Of a stretch of DNA of 7,041 nt, positions 5,216 through 7,041 are shown one piece after another (position 1 is the first letter of the stretch; every line of letters begins with the position of its first letter). A program made the position numbers and the translations under genes. Source of the DNA: an uncultured Pseudomonas sp. (lineage in GTDB: Bacteria > Pseudomonadota > Gammaproteobacteria > Pseudomonadales > Pseudomonadaceae). The notes beneath the pieces are model-generated. The model did no database searches. It had not been told where the DNA came from and was given only the letters and a program-made list of their open reading frames with translations. The DNA lies in contig CAMPJN010000193.1 in assembly GCA_946886875.1 (NCBI GenBank), forward strand, positions 1 through 7,041, given 5' to 3'.

Positions 5216-7041
5216 GACCACCCCCGCACTTCTGCTTCGGCGAAGGGTTTGTCGCGCTTGGCCGCTTCGAGGCGGGCGGCATGGCGCAGCAAGGGCATGG
5301 TGACCGGCGTACCGGCTTCGGCGGCGAGGAAGGCCGCCGCCAGGGCGATGTTGCGAATGTTGCCGCCGGCGAGGTTGAGGCGTGCGAGCTTGCTGTGGTC
5401 GAGCGCCTCGACCGGTGTTTGCGGTGGGAACACGCCGCGCCAGATGGCTTCGCGCTGGGCGGTATCGGGGAACGGGAAGTTCACCACGAAACGCAGCCGA
5501 CGGCTGAAGGCCGAATCCAGCGCGCTCTTGTGGTTGGTGGTCAGAATCGCCAGCCCGCGATAGGCCTCCATGCGCTGCAGCAGGTAGCTCACCTCGATGT
5601 TGGCGTAACGGTCGTGGCTGTCCTTCACGTCGCTGCGCTTGCCGAACAGGGCGTCCGCTTCGTCGAAGAGCAGGATGGCGCCGATATCCTCGGCCGCATC
5701 GAAAACCTTGCGCAGATTCTTTTCGGTCTCGCCGATGTACTTGCTGACGACCGCCGATAGATCAATACGGTAGAGCGCCAGCCCGAGCGTCTTGGCGAGC
5801 ACCTCGGCCGCCATGGTCTTGCCGGTACCGGATTCGCCGGCAAACAAGGTGGCGACGCCAAGGCCCCGGTCGCTCTTGTCGGCGAAGCCCCAGTCGTGAT
5901 GCACGCGGATGCGCTGGCGGGTGTGCACCGTGATCTGCTCCAGGGCGCGGCGCTGTGTCTCGGGCAGGATCAGATCGGTCCAGCCGGCGCGCGGTTCGAT
6001 GCGTTGCGCCAGTGCCAGCAGCGGCGCGTCGTCGCCGCGGCACTGGTGATGCAGCATGGGACGGCGCTCTTCGGGGGCGAGCGGGCCCACGTCGATGGAT
6101 ATGTCGCCGATGCGCCGCGCACTCAGACGGTAACGGCTGGCGAGCTGGTCGATGTCGTCGTCCAGTCCGTCGGCGGCGACACCCAGCGCGACTCGCCACA
6201 AATCGCGCTGGCTCGGCATGTCCGGCTTGTCGATGCGTGCCAGATGGGTCGGCATAGCAACCGCAATCGGCTCGCGGGTCGCGATGAAGACCAGACCCTG
6301 TAGGCGGCCAGCTAGCTTGCGCACGGCGTCGGCATGGCTGTCGGCGTCCGCGATCAGCAAAGTGCTGCCGAGCAGCGCGGCTTCCCGCTGCCAGAGAGTG
6401 GCCAGCGATGCGCATTCGTGCACGCCCTCGGGGATGTTCGCGGCGTGCAGGCGATACAGGCGCAGACGCAGGACATCGGCAACGATTCGAGCCACATCCT
6501 CCTGGGCGAGGCGGTCGTCGCCCGCAAGCTGCACGATCGGTGGCGCACCACGGTTTGATTGCAGCATCGTCGCCAGCCCCATCGCGGTTTCCACATGTGT
6601 GGGCGCCATCAGCCGCGCCTCGGCGACCGGATCGATCAAGCTGTGGAGGCGATGGTCGAGATCATTGAGGCCGGCCAGGTAGTGCAGGACGCGTTCGTCG
6701 AGCGCCACTCGGCCACTGGTCACGCCTGCTTTTTCGTCCACATCCACCAGGCGCCAGCGGCGCAGGGGACTCAGCGGTGCGAGAGCGCTCCAATGAGCCG
6801 CGGGCAGCACCGCCAAGGCGAGGCCGAAGGAAGGGAAGGCGCTCCCTGTGGCCTCGCGACACCGACGCGCGAGTTGCACGTCCATCTCGACGCCGGCTGT
6901 GAGCAACACGATGTCGCGCTCGAAGCGGCTCAGGGCGAAGCGTTCGGCCAGATCGTCGATTGCCGCCGGCGCGGGCATGCACGCGGCTGCATGGGCAACC
7001 CCGGCCTTAGCCTCGGCCAGATCGCCGTCGCCTAGCAGCGC
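5212..7041 (-). CDS. eCIS AAA+ ATPase (Afp15/PVC15-like), 5' end beyond window
   Basis: 609 residues are visible and the frame is open to the right edge, so the start is outside. The Met at 6978 is inside an ongoing reading frame (AEAKAGVAHAAAC just before it) and should not be taken as the start. Counting from that Met: an N-terminal region with the segment FERDIVLLTAGVEMD (19-33); a large helical middle; then one AAA+ module with Walker A GESGTGKT (381-388), pore-loop-like KYIGETEKN (413-421), Walker B ILLFDEAD (435-442), sensor-1 N482, Arg-finger candidates R493/R494, and a sensor-2-type GGNIRN (538-543). All catalytic residues are present. ATPases of this type are a regular part of eCIS operons (Afp15/PVC15) and are thought to act in particle maturation or cargo loading in the producing cell. 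The middle region (about 143-330) may be a degenerate second AAA module, since ALLGSTLLIADAD resembles a Walker-B strand. The stop overlaps the next start (ATGA). Confidence 0.93.
   Translation of the reverse strand, partial: ALLGDGDLAEAKAGVAHAAACMPAPAAIDDLAERFALSRFERDIVLLTAGVEMDVQLARRCREATGSAFPSFGLALAVLPAAHWSALAPLSPLRRWRLVDVDEKAGVTSGRVALDERVLHYLAGLNDLDHRLHSLIDPVAEARLMAPTHVETAMGLATMLQSNRGAPPIVQLAGDDRLAQEDVARIVADVLRLRLYRLHAANIPEGVHECASLATLWQREAALLGSTLLIADADSHADAVRKLAGRLQGLVFIATREPIAVAMPTHLARIDKPDMPSQRDLWRVALGVAADGLDDDIDQLASRYRLSARRIGDISIDVGPLAPEERRPMLHHQCRGDDAPLLALAQRIEPRAGWTDLILPETQRRALEQITVHTRQRIRVHHDWGFADKSDRGLGVATLFAGESGTGKTMAAEVLAKTLGLALYRIDLSAVVSKYIGETEKNLRKVFDAAEDIGAILLFDEADALFGKRSDVKDSHDRYANIEVSYLLQRMEAYRGLAILTTNHKSALDSAFSRRLRFVVNFPFPDTAQREAIWRGVFPPQTPVEALDHSKLARLNLAGGNIRNIALAAAFLAAEAGTPVTMPLLRHAARLEAAKRDKPFAEAEVRGWS

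Noticed and set aside
4971..5282. Upstream extension of the OmpA-containing DUF4157 frame by 104 codons
   Set aside because: It overlaps the whole small gene and the end of the ATPase gene, and its product is Arg/Pro/Gly-rich. The ATG at 4970 has a good ribosome site and its N-terminus aligns with the paralog at 814-2340.
1..7041. tRNA, rRNA, CRISPR array, insertion sequence or integrase
   Set aside because: The window is almost wholly protein-coding with no spaced direct repeats, no transposase-like frame and no RNA gene pattern. The repeats seen are diverged paralogous coding segments.

Overview
The window is a tightly packed, GC-rich (roughly two thirds G+C by eye) stretch from a bacterium. 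All seven genes are on the minus strand, so transcription runs from the right edge to the left edge. The gene content is that of an extracellular contractile injection system (eCIS), a phage-tail-like, Afp/PVC-type particle. Strong AAGGAG-type ribosome sites, base composition and protein style suggest a GC-rich Pseudomonadota (a Pseudomonas-like gammaproteobacterium or a betaproteobacterium), but nothing in the window fixes the taxon.

In transcription order: (1) the eCIS AAA+ ATPase, whose N-terminus lies beyond the right edge (5212-7041); (2) an 82-aa conserved small protein (4967-5215); (3) a DUF4157 protein with a Cys-rich N-terminal module, an OmpA-like domain and an unrecognised C-terminal domain (3360-4970); (4) a second DUF4157 protein with a six-Cys segment and two hydrophobic helices (2398-3300); (5) a third DUF4157 protein with the Cys-rich N-terminus and a beta-rich C-terminus ending in Phe (814-2340); (6) the tube/tube-adaptor protein (137-790); (7) the first 46 codons of what looks like the LysM-type baseplate protein (1-140). 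Three junctions are 4-bp ATGA stop/start overlaps and the others have gaps of 23 to 59 bp. With no terminator or promoter recognised, this reads as one operon whose promoter lies right of the window.

The structural genes (6, 7) make part of the tail tube and baseplate, and the AAA+ ATPase is a standard eCIS assembly or loading partner. The most interesting part is the block between them: three tandem proteins share a DUF4157 domain (58-65% identical to the first copy over about 81 residues, counted by eye; all keep HELAH) but carry unrelated C-terminal domains. This resembles a common head with interchangeable payloads, as in polymorphic toxins. That these are cargo is inference; none of the C-terminal domains is a toxin I recognise.
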